A stretch of 63,515 bases of DNA, taken from a virus. The notes below the pieces were generated by a model. It searched no databases. It was not told where the DNA came from and worked only from the letters and a program-made list of their open reading frames with translations. Made by a program: the position numbers and the translations under genes. The stretch lies in IMG/VR virus record IMGVR_UViG_3300050343_000155, positions 1 through 63,515 of that record. One strand, written 5' to 3'. Numbering within the stretch: position 1 is the first letter of the stretch; the number at the start of each line of letters is the position of its first letter. Below, in pieces: positions 7,957 through 15,645 of the stretch.

Positions 7957-9774
7957 CTAAGTGTCTAAAAACGAAGAGTTCATGGGAAAAACAAAAGGTT
8001 CTTGCTTGCCCCCCTCCAAATCAACAGACTCAAACATCATTCTCTGAGTCTTGAAAGCACGGAAACCAGTTCTAGACGTGTTCATTTCAAATCTAAATGG
8101 TTCTTCAAGCGGGGTAGGCTCTCCGCCTGTCTCTACGTCACGCACCTTACGTACATGAAACTCTGTAATCTTACGCTCAGATGGTGTTGGGTGTTGCACC
8201 TTTCTGTGTATAGTCAAGAACGAGTCAGCTCGATTAACGAACTTACCTCCACCCTCAGTGTCCTCAGCGTATGGAGCTACAGGTAGGCCGTCCTCACCCT
8301 TAATCCGCTGTGAAGCAGTAACAGCATGCATGTTCAACCACACTGCGATGTTGTTTGCTGTAGAGAATGTAAGGAACTCAGAGGCTGCCTCGTAGTGATA
8401 CTCGTGTACACCGATACCCGACTTACCCATGTCAAGCTTGAGGCTGTTGTATGGGTCTACAAACACAGCGTCAACCTCTTGCTGCTTCATTACCTTCTCA
8501 AGGAACACGATGATATCTGAGTAACTGTATACCTGTTTGTTACTGATTACAGTAAAGTACTTGCCTACCCATTCGTATGCCTTCTTGCGCTCCATGTAGT
8601 TCATAGAGGAGATGGGTTTGTTTAGGGCGAATTGTATAAGGGTCATCTTCAATGAAGCTGTTCGGTTCTCTGATGAGTATACAACCCACTTCCACCCATG
8701 CCGCACGGTAGCGTTGACCATGAGGTACAGAGCCATTGTAGTCTTACCTACATTACTATGCCCATTTATGATAGTGAACTCTCGCTTGTACCTGAAGTAC
8801 TGATCGAGATCCTTGTCACCCGTGTCCAAGCCTACAGGTATGCGTCCATTAGCGTAATCATCAATCCACCTGAAGTCCTCATCGTCCGATGATATGAACG
8901 ACATGTCCCCGTCATTAACGAGCATCTCACGCTGAGCCTTCTTCTCGTCGTCGATGGTATCTCGGATAGGGTCTTGCTTACCCTTTTCGATGGCGTCTCG
9001 TATGGTGTTTACGGTATGCTTCTCGTCATCTACATCACGCTTGAGTATCTCACGAGTAAGTACACGGACTACCTCGTCCTCTTCCATACGTCCAGCGGCT
9101 ACATAGCCACCACACAGCCTAGCAGCACGAAGCAGGGTAGCATGTTTCTCCCCGTCATCGCACTGACGTATCATACGTGCAGCTAGATTTAACTTTAAGT
9201 AATCCGTGTAAACACCTGATTGTGAGACAGCTACCTGTGATTCACTCTTCTCTGTAGCGAACGCACCGAAGGTAGATGATTCATCCTTGATGATGATTTC
9301 TGGGTCGTATGACTCGAAGCATGCGCGAGACTCATTGATGCCTGACTCGTCTACCTCTAGGTCATACTGCTTGCCGAAGTATGTACGTAACGCTCGGAAG
9401 TGATCGCGGTGCCGCTCAGGGTGAGTTATCTTGACTAACGCCTTAAGCCCATCACCCGAAGGAGAAACCCAACAGCTGTACACATACGGGTCCGTACTGA
9501 GAAGCGCTTTGGATGCTGTAACATCAATATGATCGAAGTCAAGAACAATGTATCCGCTATGTTTTTCAATTGATTGGTCTTTTCTGTCGCCAAACTCACC
9601 GCTGAATAGTACAACGGGTAGGCTTTTTTTGAAATCCTTTTCTCCACCACGAACAGCTTCAATCGTTGGCGCAGAAGTCCCCTCCTGTATTCTTTTGAGG
9701 GCAGTCACAATCGGAATCACATGGGCATCCGCCTTTGACTTTTTGTACAGGTCTTTGTATATCGTTACGTTCAT
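7957..9774 (-). CDS. Primase-helicase fusion (BT4734/VirE-like N-terminal domain plus DnaB-type helicase)
   Basis: This 605-aa protein probably primes and unwinds DNA at the phage fork, playing the role of T7 gp4. Residues 1-160 look like the BT4734/VirE N-terminal primase-polymerase-type domain, with SGYIVLDFDHI (acidic pair D79/D81) and SPSGDGLKA at 104-112. The middle (about 190-280) is helical. The C-terminal half is a RecA/DnaB-type ATPase with Walker A GHSNVGKTT at 338-346, a hydrophobic strand ending in VFVDPYNS as Walker B, and an LNMHAVTASQ sensor region. The start ATG at 9774 lies inside the end of the DUF3310 gene. This architecture is usual in Bacteroidota phages. Confidence 0.85.
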   Translation of the reverse strand: MNVTIYKDLYKKSKADAHVIPIVTALKRIQEGTSAPTIEAVRGGEKDFKKSLPVVLFSGEFGDRKDQSIEKHSGYIVLDFDHIDVTASKALLSTDPYVYSCWVSPSGDGLKALVKITHPERHRDHFRALRTYFGKQYDLEVDESGINESRACFESYDPEIIIKDESSTFGAFATEKSESQVAVSQSGVYTDYLKLNLAARMIRQCDDGEKHATLLRAARLCGGYVAAGRMEEDEVVRVLTREILKRDVDDEKHTVNTIRDAIEKGKQDPIRDTIDDEKKAQREMLVNDGDMSFISSDDEDFRWIDDYANGRIPVGLDTGDKDLDQYFRYKREFTIINGHSNVGKTTMALYLMVNATVRHGWKWVVYSSENRTASLKMTLIQFALNKPISSMNYMERKKAYEWVGKYFTVISNKQVYSYSDIIVFLEKVMKQQEVDAVFVDPYNSLKLDMGKSGIGVHEYHYEAASEFLTFSTANNIAVWLNMHAVTASQRIKGEDGLPVAPYAEDTEGGGKFVNRADSFLTIHRKVQHPTPSERKITEFHVRKVRDVETGGEPTPLEEPFRFEMNTSRTGFRAFKTQRMMFESVDLEGGKQEPFVFPMNSSFLDT

Positions 9775-9979
9775 CCGAGTATTTGTATTCGAGTAGTAGA
9801 TTTAAATAGTGGATAGCCTTGAGGACATCCTCCTTGCCGTTCTTGAATTCGTGTCGGCATACGTATTTAATCACATTCCCCTCTATGAAGGGTATGTCAT
9901 TTGCTGCTATGAAGTCAGTGGGCTGAATCTTCATTTCCTTGTAGTGCTTACCGCCTACTTGTTTGTCGCTATGTTTCAT
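9659..9979 (-). CDS. DUF3310 family protein
   Basis: This is a 106-aa protein. The block SDKQVGGKHYKEM, IQPTDFI, GNVIKYVCRHEFKNG and EDVLKAIHYLNLLL fits the DUF3310 (SaV-like) family, present in many phages near nucleotide-metabolism and replication genes and sometimes described as a putative nucleotide kinase; its function is not established. A Cys-rich tail (GGCPCDSDCDCPQ) follows. The open frame reaches a TTG at 10000, but the ATG at 9979 fits the family start. It overlaps the next gene by 116 bp. Confidence 0.8.
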   Translation of the reverse strand: MKHSDKQVGGKHYKEMKIQPTDFIAANDIPFIEGNVIKYVCRHEFKNGKEDVLKAIHYLNLLLEYKYSDERNDIQRPVQKVKGGCPCDSDCDCPQKNTGGDFCAND

Positions 9980-10217
9980 GTGGTATTGATGTTGTTCCAA
10001 CTTGTTTTATCGAAGTTATGGAATCAATCACAATTGTCTTGTTCTTAGCCTTCGCGGTAAACAATTCACGCTCAAGTCTTGACATTGTTTTTCCATCCTT
10101 CTTCATGATGTCCTCTGGGTTGTCATACTGGCTTACGATCCACACACTTCTGGTTTGTGGTCGCTTGTTCTTTATCGTGATGACCTTGGCGGTCATGGAG
10201 TATATAGGTCGTCCCAT
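9969..10217 (-). CDS. Hypothetical protein, 82 aa
   Basis: It begins MGRPIYSMTAKVITIKNKRP and is basic, with a run of short strands and no recognised motif. The ATG at 10217 was chosen because the frame upstream of it runs back into the SSB-like gene through the hairpin at 10232-10255. It overlaps the DUF3310 gene by 11 bp and is therefore likely co-translated with it. Its role is unknown; the neighbours suggest DNA replication. Confidence 0.55.
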   Translation of the reverse strand: MGRPIYSMTAKVITIKNKRPQTRSVWIVSQYDNPEDIMKKDGKTMSRLERELFTAKAKNKTIVIDSITSIKQVGTTSIPHET

Positions 10218-10231
10218 AATGTTATAGGGAA

Positions 10232-10256
10232 GAAAAGGGGCAGAGCTTTCGCCCCA
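10232..10256 (-). terminator. Putative intrinsic terminator or attenuator on the minus strand
   Basis: On the minus strand GGGGC (opposite 10251-10255) pairs with GCCCC (opposite 10237-10241) around a 9-nt loop, followed directly by UUUU. It lies between the SSB-like gene and the next start at 10217. Confidence 0.5.
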
Positions 10257-10281
10257 CCCCGTTCCCTGATAAAACAACCTG

Positions 10282-10584
10282 TTAGAACGGAAGGTCAGAA
10301 GACCCTTCGGATTTAGTTGTTGTGCGACGCTCTTGCGCAGCTTCACTATTAGGATCCCACACACTCAGGCATGGTTTGCCATTCTTCGACATGAATAGTC
10401 GAAATCTAACGTTGCCGCCCTGACCCTGTGCATCACGCTTGGTGGTGTACTGATCGATGGCATCCTTAAGCTCGTTATCCTTGAGACGGAAAGACCATCC
10501 CATTAACTCGCCATTGTCATTGTAGCTAGGCTCATCTGCCCAACCTACTAGTACGCTCTCGTACTTCTTTGTTTGTTCACTCAT
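10282..10584 (-). CDS. Small SSB-like protein with acidic DLPF tail
   Basis: This 100-aa protein has a compact strand-rich domain (residues 8-75, with KYESVLVGWADE and NVRFRLFMSKNGKP) and a disordered Ser/Thr-rich tail ending exactly in SSDLPF. A C-terminal D-(D/L)-P-F peptide is the protein-docking tail of bacterial and phage single-stranded-DNA-binding proteins, so a role in coating ssDNA and recruiting replication or recombination partners is plausible. It lies between the exonuclease/annealing genes and the primase-helicase. The fold is an inference; only the tail is a clear signature. Confidence 0.6.
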   Translation of the reverse strand: MSEQTKKYESVLVGWADEPSYNDNGELMGWSFRLKDNELKDAIDQYTTKRDAQGQGGNVRFRLFMSKNGKPCLSVWDPNSEAAQERRTTTKSEGSSDLPF

Positions 10585-10673
10585 GTTAATGAATTATTAA
10601 AATAAAGGTTATTAAAAATAAAGAATAAACTCCTAAGGCTAAGCAGCCGTTTATCAATCGGTTAATTGTTGAC

Positions 10674-11456
10674 TTATACTTCATAGTTTAGGTAGTCTGT
10701 TTGGGGGTTATAGTCTTGCTCCAGAAAGCTTGTGATACGCTTGAGTGCATCATGGAACTTCATCTCTCCTGTAAACAGGGTGGAGTCAGAGCATTTAACG
10801 AGGGCAGGAAGGTACGGGTAAGTCTTCTCTTGTACAACCCAATAGAAATCTTTTATACCAAACACCTCTGTGTAGATGTAAGCTTGGATGTCATATGAGA
10901 AGTCCTTGATAGCATACCGAAACTTCTCTGAGCTACGTGCTGACTTACTATCGCTAATGAATCCATCGCCTAAGCAGTCGAGAAATCCCTTCACTTGTAC
11001 GCCATGTAGTTCTTCGAGGAATCCTACCTGATAATCACCCTTGAGGTGAGAGTCAAGCAAACCACATGTAGCTAGTCTGTCGATCATGTCGTTAGCCATC
11101 TTCCACTCATCGTGTGATACGATTGACTTTCCATCCTCAGCTGCTTCCTCTTTGATTTCCTTAAGCTTAGCCTTGTATTCAGCAGTAAGTGTAGGTTTCT
11201 TGGAGGCTTGAGCTTTCTCTGATAACGTTGTTACGATAGCAGATGGGGACATGACCGTGTACTTCTCGAATGCTTTGTCTCGTTCGAACAGCAGCATATC
11301 GTACATAGTACCGAACTCTAGTGCGTCTGATTTGTATTTGACTTCTCCCTTCATGTAGCGATCGAACTGAGCCATATCGCCTAGGGCTTGCTTGAGAGAC
11401 GAGTACGACAAGTGAGACTTGCCGTACCGCTCCATTAATTTATCTGATATATTCAT
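10674..11456 (-). CDS. RecE/RecB-like PD-(D/E)XK exonuclease (DUF3799-type)
   Basis: This 260-aa protein probably digests dsDNA ends to expose single strands for annealing. It has LSYSSLKQAL near the N-terminus, FGTMYDMLLFE (the conserved His of the family is Tyr/Met here), LEELHGVQVKGFLDCLGDGFISDSKSA (E, D and D-x-K catalytic set around residues 150-180), and FSYDIQAYIYTEVFG, matching the order of motifs in exodeoxyribonuclease VIII-like phage nucleases. The putative annealing protein lies two genes upstream (11758-12333), giving a RecET-like pair. Start ATG at 11456 overlaps the previous stop by 4 bp. Confidence 0.8.
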   Translation of the reverse strand: MNISDKLMERYGKSHLSYSSLKQALGDMAQFDRYMKGEVKYKSDALEFGTMYDMLLFERDKAFEKYTVMSPSAIVTTLSEKAQASKKPTLTAEYKAKLKEIKEEAAEDGKSIVSHDEWKMANDMIDRLATCGLLDSHLKGDYQVGFLEELHGVQVKGFLDCLGDGFISDSKSARSSEKFRYAIKDFSYDIQAYIYTEVFGIKDFYWVVQEKTYPYLPALVKCSDSTLFTGEMKFHDALKRITSFLEQDYNPQTDYLNYEV

Positions 11457-11761
11457 TGGTCTTCGTATAATGGTGTGCCGTCTTCAAGCATGTACTCATA
11501 GGTTTCTATCTCAGCCCAGTGAGTGGGCTTGCCAGCAGTACACCAGAAGGTTTTACCCTTGCTGTTAATGTGATACTCTGCAATGTCCACATCACCGAGA
11601 AAGTCCTTATGCTTGATGAAGTAAAGCCCAGTACACATAGGCACTTCGGTGTCATTGTCTACCCAACGCTTGGGCATGTTAGAGTTCAGACACTGTGTTC
11701 GAAACCTATGGAACGTAGCTATGTTAGTTAGCTTGCGGTTCTGTACTGGATACTTGTTCAT
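11453..11761 (-). CDS. Hypothetical protein, 102 aa (DUF551-like tail)
   Basis: The C-terminal half, with VPMCTGLYFIKHKDF, IAEYHINSKGKTFWC and PTHWAEIETYE, resembles the small phage proteins grouped as DUF551, whose conserved end is a T-H-W-x-x-(L/I) motif. The N-terminal half is basic and not recognised. The stop and start overlap its neighbours by 4 bp each, so it is part of one translational unit with the annealing protein and exonuclease. Function unknown. Confidence 0.6.
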   Translation of the reverse strand: MNKYPVQNRKLTNIATFHRFRTQCLNSNMPKRWVDNDTEVPMCTGLYFIKHKDFLGDVDIAEYHINSKGKTFWCTAGKPTHWAEIETYEYMLEDGTPLYEDQ

Positions 11762-12333
11762 CGTACAAACTTCTGTAAGCCAGACATTTGCTTATCGGTA
11801 AGGCTACCTCCGTACTTACCTACGATAGACTCATATGCTTTCTTCTTGTCGGTCTGCGACTTGATGTAAGCAACAGCCTTGTCCATGATGTTTTCAGGCG
11901 GGTCAGTATCAAACTTCTCCTGCACTTTCTTGATCATCTTATCAGCCTTGGTGGGTGCGGCAGGCGCAGCTGTGTCTTGCTTAGCTATAGCATCAGAAAC
12001 CTCGTTAGCCGAAGCGATTGATGTGTCAATACCAATACCGAGCATAGCCAATGCACGACCGATAGCTGATGTCTCGCAGTTCTCTACGTAGCTAGTCTTG
12101 TTGATGTTGCTACTGCCTTGCACTTCATGTGCATGACCTACTGATATGATGCGATTGTCAGCATCTACGATCGACGCCTTGCATACACATTGAGCTTCGT
12201 CTAGCACAGTAAACTCTGTGATAAGGCTCCAGTTCTTGTACTGCTCCTCCTGTCGGAAGAACTTGATTCGTTCGTTGACTTCAACGTACTGCTTGCCACG
12301 AATGTTCGTGGTCTTGAATTTGTAATTACTCAT
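11758..12333 (-). CDS. Putative single-strand annealing / ssDNA-binding recombination protein
   Basis: This is a 191-aa protein. The block RGKQYVEVNERIKFFR, WSLITEF, ASIVDADNRIISVGHAHE, and NKTSYVENCETSAIGRALA with MLGIGIDTSIASANEV is a conserved arrangement in many siphovirus and podovirus recombination or ssDNA-binding proteins related to Erf/Rad52-type annealing proteins; the ETSAIGRALAMLG helix is the best signature. An Ala/Lys-rich linker separates a C-terminal helical domain. Adjacency to a RecE-like exonuclease supports a recombination role. The exact subfamily cannot be decided by eye. Confidence 0.65.
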   Translation of the reverse strand: MSNYKFKTTNIRGKQYVEVNERIKFFRQEEQYKNWSLITEFTVLDEAQCVCKASIVDADNRIISVGHAHEVQGSSNINKTSYVENCETSAIGRALAMLGIGIDTSIASANEVSDAIAKQDTAAPAAPTKADKMIKKVQEKFDTDPPENIMDKAVAYIKSQTDKKKAYESIVGKYGGSLTDKQMSGLQKFVR

Positions 12334-12698
12334 ACGAGTTCTTGTTTTAGATTTTCAGCTAGACCCTCTAGCCTTTTGATTTGGATTCTAATTGTTGTAA
12401 GCTTCTCTTCGATGCTGTTATATCGGAGATGTACATTGCATAGCCTTACAGCTAGCAGGTACTTGTCTTCATACCCATCCCATGAGAACAAGTTGGCTTC
12501 GTGATGACGAGAGTGGTGTACTACTGTGCTGTGGTCTCTGTCAAAGCTTTTGCCTGCTTCCGTCTTGGTCATGTGCTGAGCCATAGCAACCATCAGTGCG
12601 GCTCGTGCCTGAACTTGTGGTGCCTTTCTAGATGTGTTGGGGGTGAGGTCGAGGGTAGCATAGTACTCCTCTTGTAGCCTTTTGATGTCATCATTCAT
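12330..12698 (-). CDS. DnaA domain IV-like helix-turn-helix protein
   Basis: This 122-aa protein contains TKTEAGKSFDRDHSTVVHHSRHHE, which matches the DnaA domain IV signature in which R-D-H-S-T-V contacts DnaA boxes, preceded by a helix that would form the rest of the HTH. The C-terminal 45 residues look like a coiled coil (EEKLTTIRIQIKRLEGLAEN). There is no AAA+ ATPase domain, so this is not a full initiator; it may mark a phage origin or act as a regulator. Start at 12698 opens a cluster that ends with the primase-helicase; the start overlaps nothing and a structured spacer lies upstream. Confidence 0.7.
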   Translation of the reverse strand: MNDDIKRLQEEYYATLDLTPNTSRKAPQVQARAALMVAMAQHMTKTEAGKSFDRDHSTVVHHSRHHEANLFSWDGYEDKYLLAVRLCNVHLRYNSIEEKLTTIRIQIKRLEGLAENLKQELV

Positions 12699-12740
12699 TG
12701 GATTTGCTGGTTCAAATTTAAAGTTTAATTGTTATTAATG

Positions 12741-12859
12741 CAAGGAAAGGAGAGACTTTGTTTCTCAACGCTCTCAATGTTGTGCTGTCTCCAGCACACG
12801 GCGCGTTACAGGATCTCCCTGCACACCATCCGTCTCTCCCCTTGTCAGCGTTCTGACAA
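12741..12859. other. Multi-branched inverted-repeat element between two early genes
   Basis: An outer stem of 13 bp (12741-12745 plus 12749-12756 with 12832-12844, one AAA bulge) encloses a perfect 7-bp hairpin with a four-base loop (12781-12798), a CAAC/GTTG hairpin (12767-12783) and a CAGG/CCTG hairpin (12809-12821). A second perfect 7-bp hairpin with loop CGTT (12842-12859) overlaps the 3' arm and contains the stop of the 104-aa gene. It could be a structured RNA on either strand or a DNA cruciform. No tRNA T-arm or open frame is present. Confidence 0.4.
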
Positions 12860-13159
12860 TGCTATGTCGTAACTGCTGAGTGTTTCGTAAAATTTAACGT
12901 AGTGATACATAGACCTTGACACCTCTGTGAGGCTTTTAGCTACGCGCTCCACGGATATGCTGTCTTCTTTGAGTAAGTCTTCGACTAAACTATCCGCGAT
13001 ATCAGGGAACTGAGGTAGATACTCTGATACATCTTTGCTTAGCCATACGTCAATGTCTGCCTCAAGTATATCGTCGCAAGCATACATAGCTGCTAGACGT
13101 TCTGCATTAGACGGGTCTTTGTTTTCCAATACGATTTGAATTGCTTGTTGGTTAGTCAT
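12845..13159 (-). CDS. Hypothetical protein, 104 aa
   Basis: It is an acidic, helical protein (MTNQQAIQIVLENKDPSNAE) with no recognised motif or membrane segment. Its ATG at 13159 overlaps the stop of the 47-aa gene upstream, and its stop lies in a perfect hairpin. It is the last gene before the structured spacer at 12741-12859. Confidence 0.6.
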   Translation of the reverse strand: MTNQQAIQIVLENKDPSNAERLAAMYACDDILEADIDVWLSKDVSEYLPQFPDIADSLVEDLLKEDSISVERVAKSLTEVSRSMYHYVKFYETLSSYDIALSER

Positions 13160-13295
13160 ATGTAATATTTAATACCTGCTGTATGTTGATGCCTGTCTTC
13201 TCAGCGTATGAACCAGACGGGGTGTAGTATGTCTTGCCGTCTCGCTCATAGCTCCAGAGCTGTTGTGTAATTTCAGAATCCGTATTCCATCCCAT
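13152..13295 (-). CDS. Hypothetical protein, 47 aa
   Basis: It begins MGWNTDSEITQQLWSYERDG and has a YYTPSGSYAEKTGI middle. It is too short for usual gene callers, but the ATG sits inside the end of the upstream gene (overlap 23 bp) and its TAA overlaps the downstream ATG, so it fills an otherwise empty gap in a tightly packed operon. No family recognised. Confidence 0.55.
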   Translation of the reverse strand: MGWNTDSEITQQLWSYERDGKTYYTPSGSYAEKTGINIQQVLNITYD

Positions 13296-13455
13296 CTTCG
13301 TATAGCTTTTTAAGTTTAATGTCTAGTGTTCCGTCGTAGTAGTCAGCTTCGGGGGATCTCATCACCTCCATGAATTCCATGAACAGCTTACGCCCATCGT
13401 TCTTCGTGTGTTCAGCTGACTGATTTGTATATATTGATATCCTTGGCTCGCTCAT
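13273..13455 (-). CDS. Hypothetical protein, 60 aa
   Basis: It begins MSEPRISIYTNQSAEHTKND and contains a KLFMEFMEVMRSPEADYYDG segment. It is small and acidic with no recognised family. It overlaps the next small gene by 23 bp. About 36 bp of untranslated sequence separates it from the 144-aa gene upstream. Confidence 0.55.
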   Translation of the reverse strand: MSEPRISIYTNQSAEHTKNDGRKLFMEFMEVMRSPEADYYDGTLDIKLKKLYEDGMEYGF

Positions 13456-13491
13456 TTGTTTCCGTTTTTAAAGAACCATCCAAACTTGTTA

Positions 13492-13926
13492 TTAAACCAA
13501 GTCGGAAGTTCCACACTCATAAGCGTCACCAACCACCCATAGAGTCCTGTCATTTGTAAATAGTATTTCGTATTCGTTACCGCTAACGATGTTGTTGTAT
13601 CCGTCAGTCCAGTTAGGACTTTGACGCGGGTTGAACTTGATTCGGTAGTCTTGTTGGTTTGGCTTGAGCCGATTGACCTCCAATACTTGGACAGCCTCGC
13701 ACTCTATCCATGCACACACAGTCTTGTTAGCACCGTCGTGAATCTTCTTAGCCGCTGTTGGTTGTACGCTTAGCTTACAGCCTAGCATAGCTAGCTGATT
13801 GTCTTGTGGGTCTACGTAGCTCACCACTTCTTTAGCACCAGTACCATCGCCTGTATTTAGCTTGGATTTGATTTGCCAGTGCATGAAATGTTCGCCTCGT
13901 CCGAGGTGGAATCTAACTTTGTACAT
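13492..13926 (-). CDS. Conserved phage hypothetical protein, 144 aa
   Basis: It begins MYKVRFHLGRGEHFMHWQIK and continues with YVDPQDNQLAMLGCKLSVQP, AAKKIHDGANKTVCAWIECE and RIKFNPRQSPNW. I recall this pattern (K-V-R-F-H-L-G-x-G ... N-K-x-V-C-A-W) from uncharacterised proteins of many T4-like and marine phages. It is strand-rich with a few conserved Cys and Trp. Function unknown. It lies among small early genes. Confidence 0.7.
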   Translation of the reverse strand: MYKVRFHLGRGEHFMHWQIKSKLNTGDGTGAKEVVSYVDPQDNQLAMLGCKLSVQPTAAKKIHDGANKTVCAWIECEAVQVLEVNRLKPNQQDYRIKFNPRQSPNWTDGYNNIVSGNEYEILFTNDRTLWVVGDAYECGTSDLV

Positions 13927-14045
13927 GAGATTTTTGATTTATAGTTTTCGTTTACTTGATTGAATGTGTACTCCGCCCACTCATTGAAGTCCTGTGTTGG
14001 GTTGACGTGTACACTTGATCGGACACACACTAGCGTCTGCCCCAT
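13857..14045 (-). CDS. Hypothetical protein, 62 aa (long overlap with next gene)
   Basis: It begins MGQTLVCVRSSVHVNPTQDF and continues NEWAEYTFNQVNENYKSKIS. The first 40 residues fill the space before the next gene; the last 22 are read out of frame across the next gene's start (70-bp overlap). Such an overlap is unusual here, so either the C-terminal tail is incidental or an indel has removed an earlier stop. Confidence 0.45.
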   Translation of the reverse strand: MGQTLVCVRSSVHVNPTQDFNEWAEYTFNQVNENYKSKISCTKLDSTSDEANISCTGKSNPS

Positions 14046-14206
14046 TGTTTATCTTTTGGTTCTTCATCGAAGACCACCATGCTTCTGTCGTCAGACGGTG
14101 TGTTCTTAACGATAGTCTGTGCTTGCTCTCGTGTGAGTCCATCCATTAGGACTTCTGGTCGCTTCTCCCAGTCACGGAAGACGCGGTATACTGCGTAGTT
14201 ACTCAT
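14030..14206 (-). CDS. Hypothetical protein, 58 aa
   Basis: It begins MSNYAVYRVFRDWEKRPEVL and continues DGLTREQAQTIVKNTPSDDR. The pattern of a short strand, an L-T-R-E-x-A helix and a final strand (SMVVFDEE) is like small phage regulatory or accessory proteins. Its start overlaps the end of the 80-aa gene by 8 bp, supporting it as a real gene. Confidence 0.6.
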   Translation of the reverse strand: MSNYAVYRVFRDWEKRPEVLMDGLTREQAQTIVKNTPSDDRSMVVFDEEPKDKQWGRR

Positions 14207-14441
14207 TGTCGTTTAGTTTAAGTTCGCCCTCGTCGAGCATGTAGTCAATTGTTATTACGATAGATTCGTGGATTGCATTCATTACCATCTCGTTGTCCTG
14301 AAAGGATGCCTTCAGTATTCGCTCAAGGTCTTCCCTGCTTGACGCATATTTACCTCGCTCAAAAAGGATTCGTGTTATATCCTCCACACCCCACTGTACT
14401 TCAGTGCCAGTGTAGATGCCGTCTTCGTTTATGTCAGTCAT
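14199..14441 (-). CDS. Hypothetical protein, 80 aa
   Basis: It is acidic and helical (MTDINEDGIYTGTEVQWGVE), with a Y-T-G-T-E-V-Q-W turn near the N-terminus and two predicted helices after it. It overlaps both neighbours by 8 bp. No recognised family. Confidence 0.6.
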   Translation of the reverse strand: MTDINEDGIYTGTEVQWGVEDITRILFERGKYASSREDLERILKASFQDNEMVMNAIHESIVITIDYMLDEGELKLNDNE

Positions 14442-14829
14442 TTGTTTCGGTGTTTTGTTCGAGGAAAGCCTCGAAGATTTGTCGTGCCTTGTGCTTGGAG
14501 TACGTGTCCTGCTGTGTCATAGTGCCTGTCCTCTGTGGGGTAGGTAAGTCTTCAATCCTGAAGTTGTCAGTTACATATCCTGATGCTCCATCACGGATAC
14601 AGAAAGCTATGTTTCGTATGTGTTCTTCTTTGCGTTCGTGTGTCATTGTGTTTTGTTTATCGCTTTCAAGTGCTTCTGTTTCATCCCAACGTCGAGTGAT
14701 CTCGATAGGTACGTGGTAGTATGTATCGGTAACGGGGTCAAGCCACGTCTCTAGTTCACCTGCATATGTTTCCTCTACGTATTCGAGGCGGTTAATGATT
14801 TCTTTTTTCATGTGGTATTTCTTGTTCAT
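14434..14829 (-). CDS. Hypothetical protein, 131 aa
   Basis: It begins MNKKYHMKKEIINRLEYVEE and continues as an acidic, helical protein with a Tyr/Trp-containing middle (LDPVTDTYYHVPIEI) and a C-terminal KARQIFEAFLEQN helix. The first ATG at 14829 overlaps the stop of the upstream zinc-ribbon-like gene as ATGA, which favours it over the ATG at 14811. No family recognised. Confidence 0.6.
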   Translation of the reverse strand: MNKKYHMKKEIINRLEYVEETYAGELETWLDPVTDTYYHVPIEITRRWDETEALESDKQNTMTHERKEEHIRNIAFCIRDGASGYVTDNFRIEDLPTPQRTGTMTQQDTYSKHKARQIFEAFLEQNTETND

Positions 14830-14972
14830 AGTACTTTACTTACGAGAAGAACGATATCGTCTTCTATTTCTTCGTCATTTTCTTCGCGGCAATCGCCACA
14901 TATATCGCAGAAGTCGTGCTCTTCCTCAGTCATTTGCTTATCGCAAAACTCGCAGTTGTATTCCTCGTTCAT
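14826..14972 (-). CDS. Small Cys-rich zinc-ribbon-like protein, 48 aa
   Basis: The sequence has C-x2-C (NCEFCDK) and C-x2-C-x2-C (FCDICGDC) followed by a strongly acidic tail (REENDEEIEDD). The two knuckles could form one zinc-ribbon. It shares a four-base ATGA overlap with both neighbours, which strongly supports translation although it is too short for default gene calling. Confidence 0.6.
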   Translation of the reverse strand: MNEEYNCEFCDKQMTEEEHDFCDICGDCREENDEEIEDDIVLLVSKVL

Positions 14973-15136
14973 CGTTTGTTTGTATTATATTGTTCTACTA
15001 CTTCATTGATAAGCTTTTCTGCCCATAACACGTACTCAGTGTCTTGGGATGAGCCGTCGACTTGAAACCCGCACTTGTTTAGGATGTTGCACATACTTTC
15101 TAGCGCATACATTCGTTCTGATATTTCCTCGTTCAT
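14969..15136 (-). CDS. Hypothetical protein, 55 aa
   Basis: It begins MNEEISERMYALESMCNILN and ends in a VLWAEKLINEVVEQY helix. It is acidic and helical with no recognised family. ATGA overlaps on both sides place it in a chain of co-translated small genes. Confidence 0.6.
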   Translation of the reverse strand: MNEEISERMYALESMCNILNKCGFQVDGSSQDTEYVLWAEKLINEVVEQYNTNKR

Positions 15137-15645
15137 AGTGTGTCTGATTTAGGGATTCGAAAGAAGTGGATGCACACATCGTCTGCATCAAGCATGGCTT
15201 CACCTCGGTAGTAGATACCACCAACAAAGTCAGCCCACTCATCCATCGGCATCGACTCAGTAGTTCCATGCAGGGCATCGGTAGCTTCCTTGATACACCC
15301 CATGTCTGTGGGTAGGTACTCACCATCGTACATTACCTCGCAGTCCATCTGATTCCACATCAACCACTCTCGTGTGTACCTTGATTTTGGCTCTGTATCC
15401 CATAGTGGGTTGACCTCAATTATCTTGAGTATCTCATGTTCACTCTCTAGGTCATTCATTACGATGATGTCCTGTGTGCCGTCTGTATGGGTGATTATCT
15501 CTTCGTGTTCTTCCTTCATCAGGAGGGCAAGAAGCCTAGCCTTGTGTTCCTTGGCTTGTTCAAGTGTCTTAAAGAACTGAACCGTGGTATCGGAGTAGCC
15601 CTCGGCTAGTCCACATACTCCATGTAGGGATGCATATAATTTCAT
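15133..15645 (-). CDS. Hypothetical early protein, 170 aa
   Basis: It begins MKLYASLHGVCGLAEGYSDT. The open frame extends to 15672, but the ATG at 15645 is chosen because it sits right after a leader shared with two other early genes (AAAATCTCAAT box) and 35 nt below a strong -7 box. The protein has an acidic middle with an IITHTDGTQDIIV strand pair and a C-terminal MDEWADFVGGIYY segment. It is probably the first gene of an early transcript. Function unknown. Confidence 0.65.
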   Translation of the reverse strand: MKLYASLHGVCGLAEGYSDTTVQFFKTLEQAKEHKARLLALLMKEEHEEIITHTDGTQDIIVMNDLESEHEILKIIEVNPLWDTEPKSRYTREWLMWNQMDCEVMYDGEYLPTDMGCIKEATDALHGTTESMPMDEWADFVGGIYYRGEAMLDADDVCIHFFRIPKSDTL

